The notes under the pieces: model-generated
Told to the model about the DNA's origin: nothing
The model's database searches: none
Seen by the model: the letters and a program-made list of their open reading frames with translations, nothing else
Source of the DNA: an uncultured Collinsella sp.
GTDB taxonomy: Bacteria; Actinomycetota; Coriobacteriia; Coriobacteriales; Coriobacteriaceae
NCBI GenBank assembly: GCA_934654515.1
Contig: CAKUGA010000017.1
Span: forward strand, 1 to 24,196
Length of the DNA: 24,196 nucleotides
Direction of reading: 5' to 3'
Part shown: in pieces, positions 14,852-21,278 of the stretch
Numbering within the stretch: position 1 is the stretch's first letter
Layout of the letters: the number at the start of each line of letters is the position of its first letter
Translations under genes and position numbers: made by a program

Positions 14852-15376
14852 CTAATCGTGATACTCGCCGCGGTCCCACTTCTCCAAAAACTCGTCGAAG
14901 AAATGCGGGTCGGCCTGGGCCTCGGCGTCGGCCTTGTTGCAGGCGTCGATCTTGGCGATCAGGGCGTCGTGCTCGGGAGTCTGCTCGTAGGGCTCCTCCA
15001 GGAAGGCGAGCATGATGTCAGCCATCAGGAACTCGCCGGTGATCTTGCCGCCAAAGCCCACGATGTTGGCGTTGAGCTCGCGACGGGCATACAGGGCCGA
15101 GGTCATGTCGCGGACCAGGGCGCAACGGGCGCCGGGGACCTTGTTGACGGCGTTGGTGATGCCGATACCGGTACCGCACAGGGCCACGCCAAAGTCGGCC
15201 TTGCCGCTGGCAACGGCCTCGCCCACGGCCTTGCCGTAGATGGGATAGTGCGTGCGGCTGTGGCTGTAGGTACCGCAATCGAGCACCTGGTAGCCGGCCT
15301 GCTCAAGACGGTCGGCCAGATAGATCTTCTCGTCCGTAACGATATGGTCGCAACCGATTGCGATGGTCTTCTTCAT
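14852..15376 (-). CDS. lacB: Galactose-6-phosphate isomerase, LacB subunit
   Basis: A 174-residue RpiB/LacB-family protein. With LacA it converts galactose 6-phosphate to tagatose 6-phosphate. Strong family marks: [13 protein letters not shown] at the start, [15 protein letters not shown] (41-55), [16 protein letters not shown] with C67, [17 protein letters not shown], and the C-terminal [13 protein letters not shown] that Gram-positive LacB proteins share. The start at 15376 follows AAAGGA at eight bases. It lies 63 bases after lacA. Confidence 0.95.
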   Translation of the reverse strand: MKKTIAIGCDHIVTDEKIYLADRLEQAGYQVLDCGTYSHSRTHYPIYGKAVGEAVASGKADFGVALCGTGIGITNAVNKVPGARCALVRDMTSALYARRELNANIVGFGGKITGEFLMADIMLAFLEEPYEQTPEHDALIAKIDACNKADAEAQADPHFFDEFLEKWDRGEYHD

Positions 15377-15439
15377 CAGAACGTCCTTTCGTCTGAATTC
15401 ACAAGTTGAGGTAGAAGTTCGAGTTCTCGGTGGCTCTCG

Positions 15440-15868
15440 TTAGGCCATCTTGTTGAGCATGTCGACACGGATCTGATGACGACCGCCGGCGTACTGGGCG
15501 CGCAGGAACTCGCGGGCGATCTTCTTGGCGACCTCGGTACCAACGACGCCCGGGCCCATGGTGACCATGCGCGAGCCATTGTGCTCGCGGGTCATGTAGG
15601 CGGAGCGCTCGTCGGAAATGTTGGCGACGACCATGCCCTTCATCTTGACGGCGGCCATATAGGAACCGACGCCGTACTTATCGAAGGCAAAGCCCTGGGA
15701 ATCCTTGTGCTCCAGCAGGTCCTTGGCGACGGCGGTCGCGGAATCGACAAAGTCCGCGGCAGGGGTCTCGGAATAGTCGACGACCTCATGACCGTCGGCG
15801 ATGAGCATCTCCTTGATGGACTCCTTCATCGACATACCGTCGGCATCGGAAGCGATTACAACCCTCAT
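15440..15868 (-). CDS. lacA: Galactose-6-phosphate isomerase, LacA subunit
   Basis: A 142-residue RpiB/LacA-family subunit, partner of LacB. Family marks: YGVGSYMAAVKMKGMV (65-80), ISDERSAYMTREHNGSRMVT (84-103) and GGRHQIRVDMLNKM at the C-terminus, almost as in Lactococcus LacA. The start at 15868 is fixed by AGGAGG about six bases upstream. As the first gene of lacA-lacB-lacX-lacC it is preceded by a control region with several GAACA/TGTTC boxes (15961-16036). Confidence 0.95.
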   Translation of the reverse strand: MRVVIASDADGMSMKESIKEMLIADGHEVVDYSETPAADFVDSATAVAKDLLEHKDSQGFAFDKYGVGSYMAAVKMKGMVVANISDERSAYMTREHNGSRMVTMGPGVVGTEVAKKIAREFLRAQYAGGRHQIRVDMLNKMA

Positions 15869-15960
15869 GACATCCTCCTTGAGAGATACGCAGGTGCGTA
15901 GTTTCTGTTTGGAAGTGTTGAATCGCGTTCAGGTCCGGGCATCTGAATGTGCGGTTCTTC

Positions 15961-16036
15961 ACTGTTCATGTTTATTTGAACATATTCGAACAGTAACTGC
16001 AACAACTATTTGTTTGTCTTTGTTCTTTTTTGAACA
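15961..16036. promoter_or_regulatory. Cluster of GAACA/TGTTC boxes upstream of lacA
   Basis: ACTGTTCA (15961-15968), TTGAACA (ending 15982) and CGAACAGT (15987-15994) are packed together, and a perfect dyad TGTTC-N6-GAACA follows at 16021-16036. The cluster lies 93-168 bases before lacA, where an operator or activator site would be expected. The boxes resemble those before lacF. The region is AT-rich compared with the genes. Confidence 0.5.
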
Positions 16037-16106
16037 ATTGCCGTTCGCGGGTGTTTGTTGACCGTTTGGGTCTGGCAGAGGCGTGAGCGTTCACGTACTC
16101 AACAAA

Positions 16107-16144
16107 AAAAGGGCGACCGAGAACGTGTCTCGGCCGCCCTTCTT
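16107..16144 (-). terminator. Intrinsic terminator of the membrane protein gene
   Basis: On the minus strand a GC-rich stem (AAGGGCG-CCGAGA pairing with TCTCGG-CGCCCTT across one mismatch) runs into seven T. It shields the lacA promoter from upstream transcription. Confidence 0.9.
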
Positions 16145-16175
16145 ACGGTTGATCTTCCAAAGATCGCTTTGCCGC

Positions 16176-17177
16176 CTACTCAGACTGCCCACTCTTCTTG
16201 GCATGTTTGGACGGAGCGCTCAAGAAACGACCCGTCAGATAGTTCGCGGGACCGGAGATATCGATCCCCAGCAGCACGTGTCCTAGCCATAGGAACGCCA
16301 CAAGCACCAGAAGAGGAATCACACACGAGGTCACGATCATCACGATGACGCATTCGACGAGGTCGGTCACCTGCTGCACAACCTCGTCGGTCATCGACTT
16401 GGCGCTATCGGTCACCGAAGTCAGCAGACTCGAGGCGCCTTCGGTCAGTTGCTCGAGCACGTTCTTGTCTGTCTTTGCTTCAGATTTCTTTTTGCTCTTT
16501 GACGAGCTCGCCTCAGCCGCGCCTGTCGCCTTTTGCTCGGCCTGCTCGATACTCACCTGGTACGTCTCGTCAACCTTTTGCGATACCCACACGCTCGCGG
16601 GCACCAACGCCATGCCGATCATGGCGACCACCAGCACGCGCGTTGCCACGCGGCGCAGAACGGCGCTGGTGCTCCAGCGCCCGTGAATACCAAGCGACAC
16701 CGCAAAGAGTATGAGCGAGAATGGGATCAGGATGCCCAGCCCGACCGACCACAATATAGTAAGCAGGTATTTCTCGAGGTACAGCACGGCAAGCACGATG
16801 CCTAAGTTGCCCGAGAGTTGTGCGAGCTGCTCGGCCACCGGCGTTCCCGTGTCGCCCGGCAGCGCGGTGATGCCCGCAGACAGCGCCACGCACGACGTCG
16901 TGAGCGCCAACACGTTGCCCTTCTTTTGGTCGATGACCTCGATAGTTGAGTCCCAGGTCTTGGTGTCTGCAAAATGCGGGCGCGCGACAAAACCCGACAG
17001 AAGCGCCAGTACCACGAGCGCAACGATGAGCCCGATCTGCAGCTTTTTGTTTGCACACACGACATCGGACAGGCTGGGTTGCAGCTCGGTCACTGTCGTA
17101 TGCTCGGTTATTTGGACGGGGCGCCCGTGAGCCATCTCATGCGCGCCCTTCTTTTGAATCGATCCGTTGTCCGGCAT
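16176..17177 (-). CDS. Multi-pass membrane protein of unknown function
   Basis: I do not recognise this 333-residue protein. Predicted by eye: a hydrophilic N-terminus (1-45); membrane segments near 46-65, 88-106, 124-141, 144-164 and 178-198; a soluble Lys/Ser/Ala-rich stretch (200-270, including SSSKSKKKSEAKTDK) that may be partly helical; and a last long membrane segment at 276-304 followed by a basic tail. No catalytic motif is seen. The start at 17177 has GAGGAGG eight bases upstream. It stands alone between the lacABXC unit and lacF, with its own terminator, and no sequence link to sugar metabolism is visible. Confidence 0.7.
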   Translation of the reverse strand: MPDNGSIQKKGAHEMAHGRPVQITEHTTVTELQPSLSDVVCANKKLQIGLIVALVVLALLSGFVARPHFADTKTWDSTIEVIDQKKGNVLALTTSCVALSAGITALPGDTGTPVAEQLAQLSGNLGIVLAVLYLEKYLLTILWSVGLGILIPFSLILFAVSLGIHGRWSTSAVLRRVATRVLVVAMIGMALVPASVWVSQKVDETYQVSIEQAEQKATGAAEASSSKSKKKSEAKTDKNVLEQLTEGASSLLTSVTDSAKSMTDEVVQQVTDLVECVIVMIVTSCVIPLLVLVAFLWLGHVLLGIDISGPANYLTGRFLSAPSKHAKKSGQSE

Positions 17178-17254
17178 TTGGATACCTCCTCAGTCCGGCC
17201 TGTATTGCGGATGGAAGTATACCCACGAAGCAAAATATCCAACAGCGCCGAATG

Positions 17255-17319
17255 AGTTGCGGTGAAATAGGGACTGTTTGCTGTTAGAAGGCCCATTCGG
17301 TCCCTATTTCACCGCAACT
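17255..17319. repeat. 20-bp perfect inverted repeat
   Basis: The 20 bases at 17255-17274 are the exact reverse complement of 17300-17319, with a 25-base spacer. The element lies upstream of the membrane protein gene and beyond the lacF terminator. It has no T-run and looks like an interspersed intergenic repeat. Confidence 0.8.
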
Positions 17320-17334
17320 TAGGCTGAGGGACAG

Positions 17335-17368
17335 AAAAGCCCTGCCGCGGGGTTGCGGCAGGGCTTTT
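17335..17368. terminator. Intrinsic terminator after lacF
   Basis: A perfect 14-bp stem (AAAAGCCCTGCCGC 17335-17348 with its complement 17355-17368) gives TTTT at the end on either strand, so it can serve lacF on the minus strand. Confidence 0.92.
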
Positions 17369-17395
17369 GGAAGGGGACTTGGTTGTGGGGGCTCG

Positions 17396-17734
17396 TTAGG
17401 CGAGCTTGGCCTCGAGATCGGCGATGCGCTTGTAGGCATCGATGGTAAAGCGGGTCTGCTTCTCCAGGATCATGGTGGTCATAAGGGTGTCCTGAGCGTG
17501 AGCCATGATGAAGGTCATCTCCATCTCGCCGCCGCCGGCCTCCTGCGAAAGCAGCTTGGTCTGCGTGTCGTGAGCACCGATGAGCGCGTCGCTGGCATCC
17601 TTGTGCAGCTGCTCGGCCTTCTCAAAGTCACCCTCACGGGCAGCATCGAGTGCAGCGAGCAGGTCGGTCTGGGCGTCACCCGCGTATGCGACGATCTCGA
17701 ATCCAACCATCGAGATTTCTTCTTTGGTTGCCAT
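17396..17734 (-). CDS. lacF: PTS lactose/cellobiose-type EIIA
   Basis: A 112-residue soluble phosphotransferase component. It passes phosphate from HPr to the EIIB domain of the lactose permease. Family marks: MVGFEIVAYAGDAQTDLL near the start, the KAEQLHKDASDAL helix, and the active-site H79 in FIMAHAQDTLMTTM. Length is usual for LacF/CelC. The start has AAAGGA shortly upstream. It is separated from lacE by a LacI gene, so it forms its own minus-strand unit with a 214-base upstream region carrying phased TGAACGGT-like boxes. Since a lactose-type EIICB and LacG lie nearby, lactose is the likely substrate. Confidence 0.93.
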   Translation of the reverse strand: MATKEEISMVGFEIVAYAGDAQTDLLAALDAAREGDFEKAEQLHKDASDALIGAHDTQTKLLSQEAGGGEMEMTFIMAHAQDTLMTTMILEKQTRFTIDAYKRIADLEAKLA

Positions 17735-17830
17735 ATTGCGTTCCTTTCACATATGAACCAATGGAGAGCATCGCGTCCGGGCATACGCGCTGCGTTGTGT
17801 ATGCCAGAAACATTAACATTCAAACAAAAA

Positions 17831-17909
17831 AGAACAATCCAAAACGCAATTTCAAGCTATGAACGGTCGATTTTCACCCGTGAACGGTTTTTAAACCATT
17901 TCGAACAAT
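17831..17909. promoter_or_regulatory. Phased TGAACRRT boxes upstream of lacF
   Basis: AGAACAAT (17831), TGAACGGT (17860), TGAACGGT (17881) and CGAACAAT (17902) all read in the same direction. The last three are spaced exactly 21 bp apart, two helical turns. They lie roughly 100-175 bases before the lacF start, suggesting cooperative binding by one regulator. A palindromic GGTTTTTAAACC overlaps the second pair. Confidence 0.5.
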
Positions 17910-17948
17910 ATCAAACACAATTAATGGCGACCCAAACAGGTCCGCACC

Positions 17949-18953
17949 CTAGCGCAAACCGCGTACCGTATCGCCCTCGATGAGCACGCCGGGGATCAGC
18001 ATATGCTCCACGCCGGCCACGACGCCCTCGGCGCCGGCAATCTTGTCGACCGCCCACATGCCAACGCGCTTGTTATCAAAGCGCACCGTAGTCAGGCGAC
18101 GATCGGGCACGATATCGCCCAGGCTGTCGTCAACACCCACTACGCTCACGTCCTCGGGCACGCGCTTTCCGCGCGACTCGAGTCCGCGAATGCAGCCATA
18201 GGCCATAGCGTCGTTCGAGGCATAAATAGCCGTACAAGTCGGATCGTCCGCCAGAGCCTGCCCGGCGGCATACCCGCTCTGGGCCGTCCAATCGCCACGG
18301 ATGAGCCGCGGCGGCTCAATGCCATGCGCGCGCAGGGTCTCGCGCCAGCCCTCCTCGCGCTGCATGCCCGAAAGCGAGCGCTCGGGACACGAGATAAAGT
18401 GCACGGTCTTGTGACCATGCTCCAGCAGATACTCGACCACCTGGCGCGAGCAATCGAACTGGTCATTGTCGACCGTCGAGCACAGCGGATGCTCCAGCAT
18501 GGTAACGAGCACCGTCTGCATGCCGGGCAGCGGCTCAAAGGTGCCAAAGTCTGCCGGCATACGGTTCATGATCACAACCATGCCGTCCACCGGCAGCGCA
18601 CTCATGCGCGACGACGCACTCTCGAGGGTATAGGGATGTCCATCTACTTTAGTAAGGGTGATGGCATAGCCGTGCTTGTCAGCCGCAGCAGCAAAACCCT
18701 CCATGCGGTCGAGGTTTCCGGTGCCGGTGATGTTGAACATGGCGACGCCGACGGTCTTGAACTTGCCGCGGCGCAGCGACCGGCCGGCAAAGTTGGGTCG
18801 ATATCCGAGCTCGCGCATGGCGGCACGCACGCGCTCCTTGGTCTCGGGGCGCACGCTGGGCGAATCGTGCACGGTGCGCGAGACCGTCTGCTCCGAGACG
18901 CCCGCAAGACGTGCCACGTCCTTAACGGATATCGATTTTTTAACAGCCGCCAT
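17949..18953 (-). CDS. LacI family regulator, likely of lacE-lacG
   Basis: A 334-residue LacI/GalR protein: helix-turn-helix at 9-29 (SVKDVARLAGVSEQTVSRTV), hinge ending in RPNFAGRSLRRG, and a sugar-sensor domain with CTAIYASNDAMAYG and PEDVSVVGVDDSLGD. The start at 18953 has only a weak AGAAAGA upstream, so weak translation is possible. It is divergent from lacE, with three LacI-type operators between the genes, and upstream of lacF on the same strand. Control of lacE-lacG by lactose or galactose 6-phosphate is inferred from position. Its recognition helix differs from the gal regulator (SEQTVSRT against SQQTVSRV), fitting the different operator half-site. Confidence 0.88.
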   Translation of the reverse strand: MAAVKKSISVKDVARLAGVSEQTVSRTVHDSPSVRPETKERVRAAMRELGYRPNFAGRSLRRGKFKTVGVAMFNITGTGNLDRMEGFAAAADKHGYAITLTKVDGHPYTLESASSRMSALPVDGMVVIMNRMPADFGTFEPLPGMQTVLVTMLEHPLCSTVDNDQFDCSRQVVEYLLEHGHKTVHFISCPERSLSGMQREEGWRETLRAHGIEPPRLIRGDWTAQSGYAAGQALADDPTCTAIYASNDAMAYGCIRGLESRGKRVPEDVSVVGVDDSLGDIVPDRRLTTVRFDNKRVGMWAVDKIAGAEGVVAGVEHMLIPGVLIEGDTVRGLR

Positions 18954-19112
18954 AGGTCGATCTTTCTATGTCAACGATGCCATCACGGGCATCCCAACAG
19001 ACAAAATGAACGCCTCCAAGTATATCCAACGCCTCCCCCGCCATACGCTCACCACCCAAAACCTACCGTTCACCGACAATCCTGCGTCCCCGAACGGCTT
19101 TTGTCGCCCAAA

Positions 19113-19126
19113 TGTTAACGTTGCCA
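19113..19126. promoter_or_regulatory. LacI-type operator 1 (lac)
   Basis: TGTTAACGTTGCCA matches the family pattern TGnnAnCGnTnnCA at every fixed position. It shares TGTTAACGT with the gal operators but has a different right half. Confidence 0.65.
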
Positions 19127-19233
19127 TTGTGCAAACACAGAGCCACCGGGCGGCTCAAACGTTTACGCGCAAGGAATCGACGGTCCACAGGCACAGGGGC
19201 CACCGGTTCGCGTCTTTTTTTGTGTCACAAAAT

Positions 19234-19247
19234 GGCAACGTCAACAT
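19234..19247. promoter_or_regulatory. LacI-type operator 2 (lac)
   Basis: The minus strand reads TGTTGACGTTGCCA, 13 of 14 bases identical to operator 1. The centres are 121 bp apart, almost the spacing of gal operators 1 and 2. Confidence 0.65.
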
Positions 19248-19261
19248 TTTGGCAAACAAGG

Positions 19262-19275
19262 TCCAAACGTTACCA
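19262..19275. promoter_or_regulatory. LacI-type operator 3 (lac), weaker
   Basis: TCCAAACGTTACCA departs from the pattern at one fixed base. It lies 28 bp from operator 2 and 35 bases before the lacE start, overlapping the likely promoter or leader. Confidence 0.5.
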
Positions 19276-19309
19276 TCGTTGCTAACCCACCGACTCTTAG
19301 GAGCTTTGC

Positions 19310-21082
19310 ATGGAGCAACTCATCGCCACCATCGAAAAGGGCCAGCCCTTTTTCAACGCGATCGCCCGCAACAAGTACCTCAAGGCGATCCGCGACGGCT
19401 TTATCTCCGTCATCCCCATCATCATCTTCTCGTCCATCTTCTGCCTGGTGGCCTCGGTCCCCAACATCTGGGGTTTCTACTGGCCCGATGACATCAACAA
19501 CGCTCTGTGGAAGTGCTACAACTACTCCATGGGCATCCTGGCCATCGCCTGCGCCGCCACCACGGCCAAGCACTTCGCCGACGCTCAGAACCGCGATCTG
19601 CCCAAGAATAACCAGATCAACTTCATCTCCTGCATGTGCGCGGCCATCATCGGCTTCCTGCTGCTTTCGAGCGACACGATCTCCACGGATGCCGCCAGCG
19701 GCTTCAACACCACCTACCTTGGCTCCAAGGGCCTGCTGACCGCCTTCATCGCTGCGTTTGTGACTGGCATCATCTACAAGTTCTTCATTAAGCGCAACAT
19801 CACCGTCAAGATGCCCGAGCAGGTTCCGCCCAACATCTCGCAGACCTTTAAGGACATCATCCCTTTCTCCGTCTGCATCACCGTCTTTTGGGTCTTTGAC
19901 ATCGTCTTCCGCTCTGCCTTTGGCTTCTGCTTTGCCCAGGGCGTCATCCAGGTGTTCCAGCCCTTGTTCACCGCCGCCGACGGCTATATCGGCCTCGCTG
20001 TGATCTACGGCGCTATGAGCCTCTTCTGGTTCGTGGGCGTCCACGGCCCCTCGATCGTCGAGCCCGCCATCGCCGCCGCTCTCGTTGCCAACATGACCGA
20101 CAACCTGGCTGCGTTCCAGGCCGGCCAGCACGCTTCCGCTGTCCTGACCCAGGGTGCCCAGTACTTCGTCGTCTGCATGGGCGGCACCGGCGCCACGCTC
20201 GTCCTCGTCTTTATGTTCTGCTTCCTGGCCAAGTCTCAGGAGATGCGTGCCGTCGGTAAGGCCGCCATCGTCCCGGTCTGCTTCGCCGTCAACGAGCCGC
20301 TGCTGTTCGCCGCGCCCATCGTGCTCAACCCCGTCTTCTTTGTCCCGTTTGTCTTTGCCCCAATCGCCAACATCTGGATCCTCAAGATCTTTATCGACTT
20401 CTTGGGCATGAACGGCTTTATGTACACCCTGCCTTGGACCGTCCCCGGCCCCATCGGCACCATCATGGGCCTGGGCTTCCAGCCGCTCGCCTTTGTGATG
20501 CTCGCCATCATCCTGGTCGTCGACTTTGCCCTGTACTATCCGTTCTTCCGTGCCTATGACGCCCAGAAGTGTGCCGAGGAGGCCGAGATCTCCCAGGAGG
20601 AGCTCGCCGCCAAGAGCGCCGAAAAGGCCGCCAAGCTCAACGACGCCTTCCAGGGCAAGGCTGACGCCAAGAGCGTTGCCGCCGGCGCTGCTGCCGAGGC
20701 CGTGAAGGCCGACGCCCCCGCCGCTGCAGCCCCCGCTGCCGAGGCCACGGCCGCCAGTGACCTTAACGGCAAGCGCGTGCTCGTACTCTGCCAGGGTGGC
20801 GGAACCTCGGGCCTGCTCGCCAACGCGCTGGCCAAGGCCGCCAAGGAGCGCGGCATCAACCTCGAGACTGCTGCCGAGGCCTATGGCAACCACGTCGACA
20901 TGCTCCCCGACTTTGACCTGGTCGTCCTGGCCCCGCAGGCAGCCAGCTACCTGGCCGACCTGCAGAAGGACTGCGAGCGCGTGGGCAACAAGTGCGTCGC
21001 CTGCCGCGGTAAGCAGTACATCGAGCTCTCCCAGAACGGCGACAAGTCTCTCGCCTTCGTCTCCGAGCAGCTCTCCCTTTAG
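19310..21082 (+). CDS. lacE: PTS lactose-specific EIICB permease
   Basis: A 590-residue membrane permease that takes up and phosphorylates lactose. The EIIC domain (about 1-425) opens with LIATIEKGQPFFNAIARNKY, has about ten hydrophobic segments, and carries the substrate-site stretch VNEPLLFAAPIVLNP of the lactose/cellobiose family. A long Ala/Glu/Lys-rich linker (about 425-487) joins it to the EIIB domain (488-590), with phospho-accepting C494 in VLVLCQGGGTSGLLANAL. A fused EIIB and similarity to LacE of Lactococcus and Staphylococcus separate it from stand-alone CelB permeases. The start has AGGAG six bases upstream. EIIA is supplied by the separate lacF gene. LacG follows 196 bases downstream, across a structured spacer. 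Confidence 0.94.
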   Translation: MEQLIATIEKGQPFFNAIARNKYLKAIRDGFISVIPIIIFSSIFCLVASVPNIWGFYWPDDINNALWKCYNYSMGILAIACAATTAKHFADAQNRDLPKNNQINFISCMCAAIIGFLLLSSDTISTDAASGFNTTYLGSKGLLTAFIAAFVTGIIYKFFIKRNITVKMPEQVPPNISQTFKDIIPFSVCITVFWVFDIVFRSAFGFCFAQGVIQVFQPLFTAADGYIGLAVIYGAMSLFWFVGVHGPSIVEPAIAAALVANMTDNLAAFQAGQHASAVLTQGAQYFVVCMGGTGATLVLVFMFCFLAKSQEMRAVGKAAIVPVCFAVNEPLLFAAPIVLNPVFFVPFVFAPIANIWILKIFIDFLGMNGFMYTLPWTVPGPIGTIMGLGFQPLAFVMLAIILVVDFALYYPFFRAYDAQKCAEEAEISQEELAAKSAEKAAKLNDAFQGKADAKSVAAGAAAEAVKADAPAAAAPAAEATAASDLNGKRVLVLCQGGGTSGLLANALAKAAKERGINLETAAEAYGNHVDMLPDFDLVVLAPQAASYLADLQKDCERVGNKCVACRGKQYIELSQNGDKSLAFVSEQLSL

Positions 21083-21083
21083 T

Positions 21084-21204
21084 CCGCTGTTCTAACGAAC
21101 AGCGGCCGGCTCGACGCTGCGCGGCGCCCAGCCGGCCAGATTGCCGCTCAACTTCGGCGGCGCGACCACAAGGTCAACGCCGCCTTGTTTCGGGGCAATC
21201 TGAC
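21084..21204 (+). other. Structured lacE-lacG spacer
   Basis: Three stems stand in a row: CCGCTGTTC/GAACAGCGG (21084-21105), GGCCGGCT/AGCCGGCC (21104-21111 with 21130-21137), and CAGATTGCC/GGCAATCTG (21137-21145 with 21194-21202), which encloses GGCGGCG/CGCCGCC and GACC/GGTC. There is no T-run. The structure may set mRNA processing or partial termination between the two genes. Confidence 0.6.
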
Positions 21205-21278
21205 TCGCCTGGACGCCGCTCGCTGACTTTGACCCGCTCTGCACCATTGCCATCGCTCAAATGATTGGATCCTTCATC

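Larger units (their letters stand above)
18954..19309. promoter_or_regulatory. Divergent control region of the LacI gene and lacE
   Basis: A 356-base region with three CG-centred LacI-type operators (listed separately), one TGAACGGT box on the minus strand (19065-19072) and a small hairpin GATGCC/GGCATC (18976-18993) near the LacI start. A further, weaker CG-centred site lies around 19154-19167. AGGAG (19299-19303) serves lacE. No clear -35/-10 pair was identified. Confidence 0.55.

Noticed and set aside
14852..15868. Ribose-5-phosphate isomerase B pair
   Set aside because: LacA and LacB belong to the RpiB superfamily, but two adjacent genes with LacA- and LacB-specific C-termini fit galactose-6-phosphate isomerase.
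19241..20893. Minus-strand ORF (550 codons) opposite lacE
   Set aside because: Antisense shadow; the product is an improbable run of Gly, Asp and Glu residues with no recognisable domain.
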